From assembly GCA_902702965.1 (NCBI GenBank), contig CACRXP010000012.1, forward strand, positions 2,680,652 to 2,744,651: DNA of 64,000 nucleotides, in the 5' to 3' direction. The translations under genes and the position numbers were made by a program. Under the pieces are notes generated by a model. It did no database searches. It worked only from the letters and a program-made list of their open reading frames with translations, and had not been told where the DNA came from. Every line of letters starts with the position of its first letter. Within the stretch, counting starts at the first letter, position 1. Origin of the DNA: Spirometra erinaceieuropaei. Lineage: Eukaryota > Platyhelminthes > Cestoda > Diphyllobothriidea > Diphyllobothriidae. Shown in pieces: positions 10,845-22,308 of the stretch.

Positions 10845-11212
10845 GTGGTGATATTGGAATGGCGCTGGGGGGGATTCGATCTCATGCACTGCCAGCAACC
10901 GCTCAGCGGCGCATGATGTAGGCAGAATGACACTGCCGACAAAGACAACGGAGGCTGAATAGCCGTTTCTGGCTTACTAGCCGTCACCAGTCAGACATAC
11001 CCAACCCAGGGCTTAGCGGGACATGTGCTGTGCGCGTCTGTCCAAGGTTAAGGGAGTTCGTATTTGCCGTTGAGCAGCTGGGAATCTGCTGCTCCCGCGC
11101 CTGAAAGCGTCAACCGCGATTCGCCTTCTCCTCTACTACCACGGCTGAATTTCTTCATCAGCTGCGAACAGTCTTTCTTATCCGAGCTCCAATTAGCCAG
11201 TTTGCCGTGCGT
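10845..11212 (-). mobile_element. Arg-type SINE-related repeat, direct copy 1
   Basis: Direct repeat of 12305-12672, including a G-run, gattcgatctcatgc and the SINE-body block ending in gccgacaaagac. The tRNA head is not intact. Confidence 0.6.
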
Positions 11213-11635
11213 TCCAACTTTGCGGCATTCTCCAAGGTGCCATCTTGACGTCCATTTCTGTTCACTTCTGACAAGTGACGCTACCCAAAGATTACTTATT
11301 CGTCAAAAATCCTGGCCATATTCCCATTGGTCAGTCCAGCGGAGATTATGACCATGATGAAATTACTCAGCAGAGCTTGTGTATTCTGCCTCGGTGCAGC
11401 CATCAGTAAATGCTCTCGCATCAAATAGCCAGAAATCAGTTAGTGTATTTTGGGCTAAGACCGTCTGGAAACCTGTGTCCTTTCAACATTCTTTCCGTTC
11501 CGTTTCCTGATAACTTCTAGTCCACCCGCGATGGATAGTTATTTCGCAAAATCCTTAAAAAATTTTAGCAGGACTGAAAATAAAACCATCCCTGGTAGAG
11601 GGGCGCTCACCGACCATGTTACGGAATTCACTTAT
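11213..11635. other. No recognisable feature
   Basis: Nothing supportable was found. Confidence 0.4.
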
Positions 11636-11902
11636 CACTTAGGGCACCTCTCGAGCCCAACTAGCAGCCGCACAGCGGCGCGTGATATAGGCAGAATAGC
11701 ATTACCGACAAAGACAAGGGAGACAGGACAACGAGCCCGTGGCTCAGTGGTTAGAGGCTTTAGACTTCTGACCGACAGGTCGCGGGATTGAGCCCCAGGT
11801 GTTCCACACTTGGGGATTGGGCATGACTGGCTGACGACGGCCAAGAAGCCAGAAATGGCCATTTCAGTCTCCCCTATCTCTGTCGGTAATGCTATTCTAC
11901 CA
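11636..11902. mobile_element. Arg-type SINE inverted pair
   Basis: A minus-strand 3' half (11636-~11730) is joined to a plus-strand copy (~11731-11902) whose tRNA-like head has A-box tggctcagtgg and a B-box-like cgggattgagccc. The anticodon region gacttctga resembles tRNA-Arg(UCU), as in the better-preserved copy at 28442. Confidence 0.6.
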
Positions 11903-12304
11903 AAACCATCCCTGTTTGCATGGTTACTGCGTACTGGCGTTGGGTAGACGTCTGTGTGATTTGTTCAACAGTATGTTCATCCTATTTATTTTCTTGGACT
12001 ATATAAGGGCTCCGCTGATGTTTATCTATATATCCGGAAAATGACACATTAGAAAGCATGCTCGCCTCGTCGTAGAGTGTGTCGTAGGCCGTGGTAACTT
12101 CATACAGCAGCATAGCGGGGATTTACTTCAATTGATATAGTGCAGAATATAACCATGGTAACGTAAACGAGCACGGTTAAATACTCAGACAACTCAGAAC
12201 TTGGCGGAATATGTACAGTTTTGGAACGTGCGTGTTAATATGGGATGGAAATACTGGGTGGGTTGGCTTTACTGGTCCCGTCTACGCGGGCATTCTGCAC
12301 GACA
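11903..12304. other. No recognisable feature
   Basis: Nothing supportable was found. Confidence 0.4.
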
Positions 12305-12672
12305 TTCAGTGATGACATTGGAGTGGCGCTGGAGGGGGGGGGGGAGGATTCGATCTCATGCCCTCCTAGCAACCGCTCAGCGGCGCATGATGTAGGCAGG
12401 ATGACACTGCCGACAAAGACAACGGAGGCTGAATAGCCGTTTCTGGCTTACTAGCCGTCGCCAGTCAGACATACCAAACCCAGGGCTTAGTGGGAAATGT
12501 GCAGTGCGCATCTGTCCAGAGCTAAAGGGATTGGTATTTGCCGTGAGACAGCTGGGAATCTGCTGCTCCCGCGCCTGCAAGCGTCCACCGCGATTCACCT
12601 TCTCTGCCGACAGTTCTGAACACGCCGAAACAATGACTTTCCGTTGGCCTCTCAGGCTCCAATCATTTGCCG
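12305..12672 (-). mobile_element. Arg-type SINE-related repeat, direct copy 2
   Basis: Direct repeat of 10845-11212, about 1460 bp away and diverged by scattered substitutions plus a longer G-run. Confidence 0.6.
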
Positions 12673-12728
12673 AGTATCATGGCAAATCCCACTCCCACTA
12701 AGGTGTGCTCTACCCTGCTAGAGGCATA

Positions 12729-14125
12729 TACACTTAGTGTGCAATCTCATGAAATGTTAACTGAAATTCTAAAATTAGTTTTTGATACGGAAGAATTACT
12801 TGGATGGGGTTGTTATATTAATTATCGCGCAGCTTAATTCTAGGATATTTCAGTCGTGCCAGGGCGTCGGCTTTTAACTTTACTTCTCTCCGGTCACCTA
12901 CGAAGACCGCACTCGATATAATGGCCACCTAAGTAGTATGGTCGTTTCGACTGATTTTCGCTGCCATATAAATCCAAATGCGTCGTATACGAAACATGAA
13001 CAAAAGCATCCATTGTTCTACTTTGGTAGTAAATTATGTCTTCTTCGAATTTAATACTTTGTGAAAGGGTATCTGTCGATTATAAAAGTTTTGACAACGA
13101 TCGGGTGAAGGACCGCAAACACACGTCCAGCCAAATGTGCCTGTCTTACGGTAATAGGGGTTTTACGGGCGGGGCCTATGTATGCATAGAAGAATGGCGA
13201 AATAAGTCTAGATCATTGGTAAATCCGTTTTTCGGGCGGAGAAGCTCTAATGCATTGACATATAGCAATGGAAATTAAGCAAGGTAATTAAGAAAATAAA
13301 CATAGAGTGCCTATAACGATTACTTCTCAACTCCCTGAGCTGAGTTCACTGTAGATAATGCACCAGACCGTCTATAACGATCGTTTCTCAACTTTTTGAG
13401 CTAAGGTGACTGTAGATAATTCGCCGGACCGTCTACAACAGACGACCAAACCTTGTACGATGAAACACCAAACCAAAATAATCGTGCCGGTCTAAAACCC
13501 TCTTAAATAAGTATAGTAGGTATTCTTTGTATGCCACAGATGCTTGGGGGCCTTCAACCTATCCTTGCCAAAGTTTCTAATTATAATATTTTTAAGATCA
13601 TGCAGTGTCAACACGAAAGACGTCATATCTGCCCGTTCCGTTATGCTCCTTGTGAAGCATACGTCACTGTTCGCACCCACTTCACAATTTAGAAATCCTA
13701 TATGACATATTAACTGTACGGAAGAATGTACGATTTTCCTTATATTAAAAGCATATACTGTAAACCTTAAGCTCAAATGCAAAGGTAGTTCGGGTCCCAA
13801 ATTATTCGGGAACTGAAAAAAGTTTCACAATCGGAAGATTCCCTTTCTCGGAGTATAAAAGTAATACAAGAAAGAATAATTTTATTTGTACTTGTACAAA
13901 ATATATTTGGATATATAAGGAAAACGAGAATAAATGGGAGACAATTCTGCCGCATAAGTGCGGTTCTGTAGACCGCCGAAGATAAGGGCATTTAAAAGTC
14001 GAGACCCTGGCTTGACTGAACTATCCTCGAATTATACTGCAGGATAAGCAATATTAAAAACCCACTTAAGTAGCACTTCCTGTTCGAAAACGCATTCCAG
14101 AACTTCGGTTAACAATTCAAAAGGT
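12729..14125. mobile_element. Foldback element, split by an inserted element
   Basis: The left arm starts TACACTTAGTGTGC then ATCTCATGAAATGTTAAC at ~12745. The right arm ends near 14115 in the matching inverted sequence. The arms share the family blocks seen in the copies at 25360 and 45154. An unrelated inverted-repeat element occupies the centre (13098-13565). Confidence 0.6.
13098..13565 (-). mobile_element. GATCGGGTGAAGG inverted-repeat element, copy 2
   Basis: Inverted copy of 9479-9897, nested in the foldback element. It contains an extra tandem duplication of ~66 bp at about 13316-13440: two versions of the cttctcaact to cagaccgtct block. Confidence 0.65.
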
Positions 14126-14557
14126 TCGTGGTTGACTGCAAAATAATAACGACTATCCTCATTGATTTCGTATATAGACACTTCCTGGCGCCGATGTTTG
14201 CTTACTGGCCTCACGCGGCCCAGGGCTACAAATCGAAGCCTGATCAGTCTTTCGTTCTACCATCTGTCCAGACTGACAAATGTCCGTTCAAAGCCATGAC
14301 AGTCTGCATGAATGCGGGAAAGGGGGAGGAAGGGGGGAGGGGGAGCGGGTCACTTTCCAGAATTCTGTTCCGGGTTTCTGGACAGAGTAATCTCAAGAGA
14401 ACGCACTCAAAGAACGCCTCAGATCAGCACCCGAGACGTTTTCCCGTCGCGCAGACAGATACCCTGTCCCACCTGTTGGAAAGAATACCAGCGGAAAAAT
14501 CGCCCCTAGTCAGTAAGATTGTCTGCATGCAGTCAGAAATTGTATGGAAAGTAGAGG
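14126..14557. other. Open frame of unknown meaning
   Basis: A plus-strand frame stays open over 14128-14769, but it runs into SINE sequence and has no recognised domain, so it is probably fortuitous. Confidence 0.35.
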
Positions 14558-14720
14558 GGGCGCGCCAAGTCGTTTTTACGGAACTCACTCGTCCCGTTGT
14601 GTCTTGGGGTTCTCTCTCGAGCCCCGCCAGCAGCAGCCGCACTGTGGGGCGTAATATAGACAGAATAGCATTACTGGCAGTCTACCTTGTCTTTGTCGGT
14701 AATGCTATTCTGCCTGAATT
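14558..14720. mobile_element. Arg-type SINE 3'-half palindrome
   Basis: A minus-strand SINE 3' half (ctcgagccc through gaatagcatta) is joined directly to a short plus-strand SINE piece (cttgtctttgtcggtaatg), giving a small palindrome. Confidence 0.55.
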
Positions 14721-14771
14721 GTATGAATATCTGCGATGTAAGCTGAGACTATGCTCCCATAAGAAGTAGAA

Positions 14772-14840
14772 GCGATCGCTGGAACAAGGGCTTTATTCGC
14801 CTGACGTTTCGGATTCGCACTTGAACCCATCATGGGGACG
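14772..14840 (-). ncRNA. Decayed hammerhead motif
   Basis: Minus-strand GAAAC and helix II GGGTTC/GAATCC are kept, but the CTGATGA core reads CCATGATGG, so catalysis is not expected. Confidence 0.45.
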
Positions 14841-14924
14841 GTGACAGAAACGGCTCACAACAGCTTTGGGGTCACCTGTCCTTGAAATTTTTCTCTAGCC
14901 CACCCTACCCTATGACTAAGCCAA

Positions 14925-15085
14925 AGCCTAACTATAACCCTAACCGAAGTGACAGCCGTAACCCTAGGGTCGACAACTACAGCTAACCCTAACTGCTGCC
15001 CCTAACAGTGTGACCTTAATCGTAATTCCAAACCAGACAATAACTCTAAACATACGCCTACACTTAAGCCTAACCCTTGTCATAA
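14925..15085. repeat. Degenerate CCCTAA-type tract
   Basis: Scattered ctaaccctaa, taacccta and cctaaccctt units over ~160 bp, not enclosed by recognisable inverted repeats. Confidence 0.6.
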
Positions 15086-16324
15086 CGACAATCATGACAC
15101 TTCGTCGTTACCACCCATTCGTAATTCCAGTGGGCTCGACTAGGACAAGCCAATGAACCCATAATGGCGCACTATCAGTCTTTGGTTGGAAAGTGGCCAC
15201 CTGACTGGATAAGTCAGTTCTCCTCAGGGATCACACAGCTATGGCTTCTTGCTAGTCGGCATCTGCCAGCTATCTGAGACTCAACCCCCCCCCCGGAATG
15301 AAGCCCGATACATCCCGAGTGGGGGCGAGCTCGAGTGTGGCAGGCGTAGACGGGCCATTAAGTTTTGCCTGCTCCCATCTCCGGTCGTCTGGCCTTTAAA
15401 CTGACATTAGAAAAAGATGGGTGAGGGGGAGGGTAGATAGAGAGAGGCAAATGCGACGCAGGTACGCTCCACTACAAACAAATTCATATGCAAGTCAACT
15501 CTGCTGCACCGACATCGTGGGGAAGCGGTGGGCGTGGTCACTTGAGGCGACATAAGCCAGTTTAGCCAAAGATGTCAACTGCTTCTGTTAAAAGCATGTG
15601 CGTAACAACACGGCGTAACTGTTTCCCTCAGTGTCCGCTTTTTCACCATGACTTCAGGTAATGAGAAGTTTCTGAAAATTCCCTCGCGCGACCTCAAGGT
15701 GCACCAAATGACTTCATAAGCTGCTTTCACTGCCGATACTGTCTCGATGTAGACTGTTTGATTTGCCTTGATGTCGCCATAGTCACAATATGAATAATGA
15801 TCAGAAGTCCGTACAGGTAACATCGATTTTCTGTGGGTCATCAGTGATTTCCCAAGCGTCTCCATATGGTTCCTGTTGTGAAGCCAGATTTCAACTTTGA
15901 CTCGAGTCCAACATTTTGACTGGCTGACCTCAGCTAGCCCCAATAGACAATCCATATCCTTAAACCTGAAAAACTAACAATGACATATCGTTTCACCACG
16001 TTTCGAATACAGACACCCGACCCTAAAAATGTTAATCCTGAAAAGGAAATTACATATGGGATGGTGGGGGTGGGGGGTCCTTTGATGAACCGGACCCCTT
16101 GAAGTTGCCATATGCGACCGCGCAAACTCAGCAAACTAGCTTATTTCTGTACTAGGAGTATAGGAAGACGGAAATAAGCACACAATCCTTCCTGCTGCTA
16201 GCTTGGGGGGGAGGGGCGGAAAGGCATGGACTAACCGTTTTAACAATTTCGGCCTTGAGAACTCAATTCCACAGTCATAATACTACCATGTACCATACGA
16301 AAAACTACACCACCTCATTAATTG
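15086..16324. other. No recognisable feature
   Basis: G- and C-rich runs near 15285 and 16060. A 126-codon minus frame at 15575-15955 has no recognised motif. Confidence 0.4.
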
Positions 16325-16450
16325 GTGTTTTTGGGAGATTTGAACATTTCATTTGACCCATTTGTGAAAAACTCGGAGACCTCGGCTGAACTCGAACGCA
16401 CGACAGCGGAGGAAAGGCTTGTGTACAGCCACCGATCTAACAACCTGAAT
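16325..16450 (-). mobile_element. Degenerate Ser-type SINE
   Basis: Minus-strand copy with a decayed tRNA-like head (ggtggctgtacacaagcc, gcgttcgagttc) followed by the family tail block gagtttttcacaaatggg. Confidence 0.5.
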
Positions 16451-17369
16451 CGCCCTGTTTTCACGATTAGGTCGAACGATTTTTTTTTCAAATCTACCAA
16501 CAATCCACAGGGTCAAACCGCAGGATAGTCCTTGCCACAGCACAACCGCGCGTCGTCAAAGCCACGCTTAAAAAGTCCGACCGTGACTAACGACGATGTC
16601 CATCGAATGTCGCATATTATGGAGGACGTAGGACAGTGGATGGCGTGTAAATCAGTTTTTTGTGATGGAAGTGACGATCGGACGCGAGTTCGAAAGTGGC
16701 GGCTGACAAAATCAAACAGCCCGTCTACGCGTGCCACGCACGCCCCGGCCACCTGCTATGGATTGGTTTTTTACAGAAACAAGGAGCAGTCGTCTCGTAT
16801 CGCATATGGGGGTAATAGAGGCCGCATCAAAATGGAGTCATTTCAGCCTGATGATTATCCTGGGAGGACCGCGTTATCCCGTCAATTAGTAGACTTCCGT
16901 GCCACGACTTTTAAAGCCTCGTGATAGTTTAAAGCACGTCTGCTCGTTTGCAGTCGGGAAATGCTTTGAAGTGTCTAGAATCCATAGAGTTGGCTTCACT
17001 CCCTCTTCTCTCTCTCTCATGCACCAGTCCACTGTCCTAAAAAAGGTCAGTCATCTGATGTTGGGATTGGACGCTAGTATCCGACAGAGCTCTATAATCC
17101 GTCTACGCATACGCCTTTACCCACAACGCAGACATCTTTGGAAGGAATAGAAGATCTTGGCCACTCCTCGGTCGCTGAGACTTCAATGGTCCCATATGCG
17201 TAGATTTGGGGTTTGTGAAGTGTCTCAGAAGATTTTCAACTGACAAAACAACGGGTGTTGTGGCGTTCGATCTTGACCCTGCCGTGTACACCCGCAAAGT
17301 TTAGACCGTTAGGTATGTAAATTCCTAATTCGATCAGCAGGCGTTCACTTAGCAAATGTCTGATGATTA
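16451..17369. other. No recognisable feature
   Basis: Nothing supportable was found. Confidence 0.4.
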
Positions 17370-17480
17370 AGTGTTCCCCATAGAGATGTGGGATGCCCAT
17401 CTGGGTTTAGAGTCTGGCTGGCCGATGACGTCAAAGAAATCGGAAGTTGTCATTTCAGCCCGCTGTTTTTTGTCTGTGGC
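17370..17480 (+). mobile_element. Degenerate Arg-type SINE body
   Basis: The ordered blocks gtgttccc, ctggctggccgatgacg and gtcatttcag match the SINE body with many substitutions. The tRNA head is lost. Confidence 0.4.
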
Positions 17481-18666
17481 ACTATCCAGCCGAGTTTGAA
17501 CTGCTGCAGTGGAAATGCATAGAGATCGATCACGTTAAATTCACCCCTGTTAGTGTTTTCAGCGGCCAACAGGTCGGTAGGTCATCAGAGAGATGGGGAA
17601 TCCTCTGAACTGCACAGGTTCTGGAGTAACTGCACTTCGACTTCGAACTTTGCTGAGGGACTGCCACCTTCCTTGCCCCTCCTACAGCCGATACCATTCA
17701 TAAGGGACGTCATGGATTAATGTGCAGGTACATTTGGTCTCGTGTGCTCTTCTGACAGAACCAGGGAAGTAGCCGTTAGTTCCTTCACCCAGGGCAACTG
17801 TAGAATTATTGTGTCAACATCATAATACCCCGGTTGTGAAAGCACTCCGATATCGGCCATGAAAAAGCATAAAACCCTAACTAACACTGCTCTAGAAGAT
17901 TTGCTTAGATGAAAAGGACATTATTCTCCAGGTAGACGAGGTATATCAGGTCACGCTAGAGTACGCCAGTGGATCGGAACCGAGGTTGCTGAAGTCACAG
18001 CCGGAAAGCGGCTCCCTGACGGTTGTTTACAACCAAAGAGAACAATTTTGATGAGCCTTCAGTTGTTTTGCCGTCCCAGTTATAGCCAATATTAACTCCT
18101 GGGGTAGAACCTGTCAACAGGAAGCAAACTTCCAGTACCTGCATCTGTCCCTGAGACAGATAAAGGACTCCCATTTGTACTTCCGCCTTGTTTTCACAAC
18201 ATGTTCTCATCTGTGTCGTTCAACAGTCGTCAGTCTTAGTTCCTGACTGCTTGCTTGAACAGGCTTTTCTTAAGTCCCATTAGTCAAGCACGGTGGTCAG
18301 GGGGGCAGGGGGGGGTAGGCCTTTGGTAGGCAATGTCCGAGGCTATTTTATAGTCTTCGACGATTAGACAGGTCAGAGGGCATTTCGTCCGTCCGGTTGC
18401 CCAGGAAAGCAGAGGTAACTGGCGCCGAATCAGACACGAGAGAAAATCCGATTAAAATTTTTGTTCTAAAGGTCGAGCCTACTTTTCCTAAGAAAGCCTG
18501 ATGGCTGTTGAGGTATAGGACACGTAAAAAGATGGACTGACCGCCATTATCCAAATAGTTGGTGCGAATTATCACTGTCCGTAACGGAAGGGGTAGTCTT
18601 CGATAACAAGTTTCGGAATGATGGCGTACCGTCTGTTTGTACGACAATTTGACCGTTGTTGCCATT
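17481..18666. other. No recognisable feature
   Basis: Nothing supportable was found. Confidence 0.4.
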
Positions 18667-18835
18667 TGTGTGCTCCACCGCAGGGTGGGGACGGTGACCT
18701 GCGCGTGAGTTGGTTTATATTGATAGTAGACTTGCGCAGCATCTACTGCACTCTCTCCTCCTCCCCCACCTGGGTCCGGTCTCAGTGCAGAGTCAAAAAG
18801 ACTGGAGGCGAGAGAGTGCGCATGTTGGCCGGCAT
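18667..18835 (+). repeat. Dispersed GC-rich repeat, copy 1
   Basis: Contains gcgtgagttggtttat, gcgcagcatctactgc, tctcctcctcccccacc and gggagagtgcgc-like blocks. Recurs at 18975-19175 and, more diverged, at 30810-30960. Confidence 0.6.
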
Positions 18836-18974
18836 AACGAAGCGTTTATGACACCATGATATCCGAGGGCCCCACCGCAGCGTACCGCGTGTGGAGCTAT
18901 GAATCAGGTCGGGCGTGACACGCCTAGGCGGGCGGTTTGGCTTCCTCATTCACTACACCCACGCCCACAAGCGA

Positions 18975-19175
18975 CAGTTCGACCGTCGCAACCGACCGTG
19001 TCCACCGTGAAAATGGTGAGATTAGGAGCGGTGAATTGCGTGTGAATTGGTTTATAGTGAGGGTAGACTTGCGCAGCATCTGCTGCATCCTCTCCTCCTC
19101 CTCCCCCACCTGGGTCCGGTCTCAGGACGGAGTCAAGAAGACCGGAGGCGGGAGAGTGTACATGTTGACTGGCAC
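18975..19175 (+). repeat. Dispersed GC-rich repeat, copy 2
   Basis: Direct repeat of 18667-18835, about 300 bp further on, with the same block order. Confidence 0.6.
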
Positions 19176-19517
19176 GACTAAACTCGCACCTAAGCTCAAA
19201 GAAGGGACGGCACGGATCCAAAATGGCGTGGGTTGAACCGGCAGCTGGGCGTGCCACAACACTTAAGTGTTGCCATTTTTCATGGAGGAGTATCCCCGAT
19301 AACGTCTGCCGGATCCCGGCCTAACCCCTGGGTTGGTCAGTGCGTCTACTGCATGGCCCGTGTTAGGTGCACGCCGTCTAGCCGTTCTAGTCGTGATGAC
19401 GTCAGTTAGCATACATTCCAGTTCCCAGTAGCCTACAGTTAGATTACGGTTGCGCTTTTAGCCGATTTCAGCAATTCTAATGCGAGGCAGTAAGTAGATC
19501 ATCGGTTGGTCGGATCT

Positions 19518-19722
19518 TATTTCGTAGCCGCACCTGCACTAAACAAACCTCAGCTGCCTCTCATATGGAACCAGCGGTAATAGGGGGTTTAACCCTAACC
19601 CCTAGCCCCAGCCCTTAACCTAACCCCTAACCCTAGCCCTTAACTCCAACTCCTGTCCCTAACCCCTAACCCTTCACCCCCTAGTCCTAGCTCCTAACCC
19701 CTAGCGAGTACGGCTACGAAAT
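19518..19722. mobile_element. Inverted-repeat element with telomere-like core, copy 2
   Basis: Termini cttatttcgtagccgcacc and the inverse ggctacgaaataag. The interior is almost entirely CCCTAA / CCCCTAA units (~19590-19705) after a short family segment with ggtaatagggggttt. The body of the family is largely replaced by telomere-like repeats. Confidence 0.7.
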
Positions 19723-19944
19723 AAGATCTTGCACACCGGCTTTTCAAATGGTGATTAATAGACGGGTTTGATGTGCGGATTAAGCCATAGAATTAATGGA
19801 TAGCCAGACTGGTCCTAAAAATGCCATCCTTTGATAGCAGCCGAGGTCTACACCGTGCCGGGAGCGTGTTACTGGAAATATTGCTGGGTAACAGGCCCCA
19901 AAGTGAGCACTAACGGTTGGGGAACGCTTGATGCGGCACTTGCA
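19723..19944. other. No recognisable feature
   Basis: Nothing supportable was found. Confidence 0.4.
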
Positions 19945-20030
19945 CAGTCTCTGATGATGGCCCCCTGAAAGAGACCGAAAGCTCAGACTACTACACGTAC
20001 TGTCTTCAGCGATCGCACGTTCATCTTCTT
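19945..20030 (+). ncRNA. Hammerhead-like variant
   Basis: CTGATGA at 19951-19957, GAAA at 19977-19980 and GTC at 20002-20004 are followed by cagcgatcgcacg, like the other ribozyme copies. Helix II is poorly paired, so it is probably degenerate or a different subfamily. Confidence 0.35.
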
Positions 20031-20389
20031 TGCAGGTGGGGGCATCTTGTAGAATCAGGTCCTAGTGGTTGGTGAGACAGAAATAACACGTCTAACAGGA
20101 AATAGACGGCAGTTTCGACATCCGATCCGCTTCTTCATTTTTAACCGTCTGGGAATGTTTTGCTAGCTGTTATTTCGCAAACCCTCCACCTCTTTAAAAC
20201 TCCTGTTTCATACTGTTGCATACTCAAAATGGTCTGTAAAACACTTGCAACCTCACTGCTTTTCGTGTAGACCTCTAACCTCTCACCGGAATTTTCAAGA
20301 GCCTATGTTATTTACTCGAAATGGGCTGACTGACTGATTGAATCTTTTTTTATAATAGCAATAGTAACAGTTCCCTGGATAAAGAGGGA

Positions 20390-20465
20390 GACACGATCGC
20401 TGGGACAAGAACCTTATTAACCGGACGGTTCGGATTCCTGCTCGAACCCAGCATCAGAGACAAAA
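20390..20465 (-). ncRNA. Hammerhead motif at PLE 3' end, mutated
   Basis: Minus strand: CTGATGC (core A changed to C), helix II GGGTTC/GAATCC, GAACC instead of GAAAC, TAATAA loop and GTC. Two core substitutions predict loss of activity. Confidence 0.5.
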
Positions 20466-20762
20466 GGGCAGAAACGGGTGGTTCATGCACAAGGGGCTGC
20501 AGTATTTATAGGATGCAGTCTCCATGCTACCACTTACCTATGAATATTAACGCCCCCCGTCCCCCTTAATCGGGGACCGTTGCACTTGGTGTGCTGACTG
20601 TTTGATGGTCGACATTCGCGTCGTTAATTACTGAAATCTCAGCACGTGCGTTGAATGTTGGTGTGATGATTGCTCGACCATGTGATCAACCGACCCTGGC
20701 GTTGGGAAAAGTGTTCAGCTGTGCGCTTCCCGCGGGGCCAATTACTCCGCCTAGGCGAAGTT

Positions 20763-21587
20763 TCAGCACAGAGTATGGAAGGGGAAGTTCATTGCACTTG
20801 TTAATGGACCGGGGCCAGTAAACCATGACTTAAGCAGCTCCCGGCTCACACGGTTGCCACCTCTAGCGAGAACTTCGGCCTCGTCAAATTTGAATGTGTG
20901 GACGGATCTCGTCGAGTTAACCGCAACTTGAGAGCTGGCGTCATTTCTGCGCACCGCTGCCGCGTGTTCGGCCATTCTCGTTCGGAGCTGTCTTCCGGTT
21001 TCTCCGACGTAGTTGCTTTGTCCGCAACTGCACCAGATCCGATAAACGACTCCAGATGTTTCTTGCTGTGGCAGTGGGTCTTTCGGTTTCATGATCAGAC
21101 GCCTGATGGTTGCCTCCGGTCTGTGTGCAACTCCAACCCCAAGTGGTGCGAGAAGGCGGCCAACAGCTTCCGAAACGTTCTTGACATACGGAAGTGCCCG
21201 CCAAGATTTGGTGTCCGTGCGGTTAGGCCTTTTGTCCCTTTTGCATATGCACCGGTTGACGAAGTTGCGCGGGTAGCCATTGGCTTTGAATACCCGTCGG
21301 AGGTATTGTAGTTCAGCAATCTTGTCTTCCGGCTCACTGCAGTGTGTTTCGACACGCCGATAGAGCGTCCTTACACAACTGCGTTTGCGGTTGATTGGGT
21401 GGTTGCTGTTGAAGTTCAGTACCTGCATCGTGTTTGTCGCTTTCCTGAACACTTTGGTCTTTAGTCCACCCCAATCTTTGCGGCATACGAAGACATCCAA
21501 GAGGGCCAGCTGATTGTTCTCTTCCTCCTCCATCGTAAATTGTATGTCCGGGAAGACCGCATTCAGATGTTCTTTGAATGTCAGCAT
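20763..21587 (-). CDS. Penelope-like RT C-terminus plus GIY-YIG endonuclease
   Basis: The 274-residue frame is open throughout. Residues 1-120 are the C-terminal end of a PLE reverse transcriptase: LLDVFVCRK, then VFRKATNT and NSNHPINRKRS. Residues 133-170 hold LPYVKNVSEAVGRLL and AHRPEATIR, the usual linker. Residues 178-210 form the GIY-YIG nuclease: VVY for GIY at 180-182, CSC at 186-188, YVG at 193-195, GETGRQLRTR with the catalytic Arg, and EH. E250 is placed as the metal-binding Glu. The protein would reverse-transcribe and nick target DNA, but the RT palm motifs are absent, so this copy is not autonomous. Confidence 0.85.
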   Translation of the reverse strand: MLTFKEHLNAVFPDIQFTMEEEENNQLALLDVFVCRKDWGGLKTKVFRKATNTMQVLNFNSNHPINRKRSCVRTLYRRVETHCSEPEDKIAELQYLRRVFKANGYPRNFVNRCICKRDKRPNRTDTKSWRALPYVKNVSEAVGRLLAPLGVGVAHRPEATIRRLIMKPKDPLPQQETSGVVYRIWCSCGQSNYVGETGRQLRTRMAEHAAAVRRNDASSQVAVNSTRSVHTFKFDEAEVLARGGNRVSRELLKSWFTGPGPLTSAMNFPFHTLC

Positions 21588-21689
21588 GTTAGATAAATAA
21601 GAGACTCTGCTCTATTTTGAAATTATGACTCCGAACTTTTCAACTAAAAATGGGCTCCATTCACTCTGGGCAGAAAATAGGTAGGTAAG

Positions 21690-22003
21690 CTGTGGTTATG
21701 CAGCCGCACCTGGTGGACACAATACTGTTAGGGGTTAGGATCAGGGCTAGAGGTAGGGGTTAGGGTTAGGGATTAGGGTTAAGGGTTAGGGTTAAGAGTT
21801 AGGGTTAGGGAAACTATCTGTCACCCACTCAGAGTACAACTGCACATACCCAACAACTTTTCTTTTGCATACAATTACTTGACCTCGTCGTTTGTGCGTC
21901 CCCTGCCCCTACCCGTAAAAACCCCATTACCACCGGTCCCGTATTACAGGCGGCTGGGGTTTGTTTACCTCAGACGCAGCTAAATAGCCACATCCGACCT
22001 ACC
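21690..22003 (+). mobile_element. Inverted-repeat element with telomere-like core, copy 3
   Basis: Termini tggttatgcagccgcacctg and the inverse near 21975-22000. TTAGGG-type units fill about 21727-21812. The conserved body resembles copies 1 and 4. Confidence 0.7.
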
Positions 22004-22159
22004 TCAGTACGCAAATGTGGAAAACGTGTTAAAAAACTTCCACCGGTCAAAGGGTCCTTGTACCACAAAGAAGGTTGGTATCAAAAATGAGTGTCCTAAA
22101 TACTGGCACAGAAACTGCTCAGTGGCTCTGCGTGGCCCGAGGCAAACATCATAATAACC

Positions 22160-22307
22160 AGTATGTTATTACCGACAAAGACAAGGGAGACTGGAATGGC
22201 CCTTTCTGGCTTATTGGCCGTCGTCAGCCAGTCACACCCAACCCCGAAGTGTGGAATACCCGAGGCTCGAACTCGCGACCTGTTCGTTAGAAGTGCACGC
22301 CTCTAAC
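22160..22307 (-). mobile_element. Arg-type SINE, truncated, minus
   Basis: Minus-strand copy with the SINE body and part of the tRNA head (ccgaggctcgaactcgcgac), abutting the plus copy at 22309. The two form a head-to-head pair. Confidence 0.65.
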
Positions 22308-22308
22308 A

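Larger units (their letters stand above)
20385..21600 (-). mobile_element. Penelope-like element, 5'-truncated
   Basis: A reverse-transcriptase/GIY-YIG ORF (20763-21587) is followed on the same strand by ~300 bp of 3' sequence and a hammerhead motif at 20460-20390. This order matches PLEs, whose terminal repeats carry hammerheads. The 5' part with the RT catalytic motifs is missing, and an inverted-repeat element begins ~90 bp upstream. Confidence 0.8.

Noticed and set aside
14128..14769. 213-codon plus frame as a gene
   Set aside because: It runs through SINE sequence and has no recognised domain or splice context.
18667..19175. CRISPR-like or satellite array
   Set aside because: Only two direct copies with long spacers, in a eukaryotic repeat context.
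19586..19705. True chromosome end
   Set aside because: The CCCTAA units are internal, enclosed by inverted repeats, and unique sequence continues on both sides.
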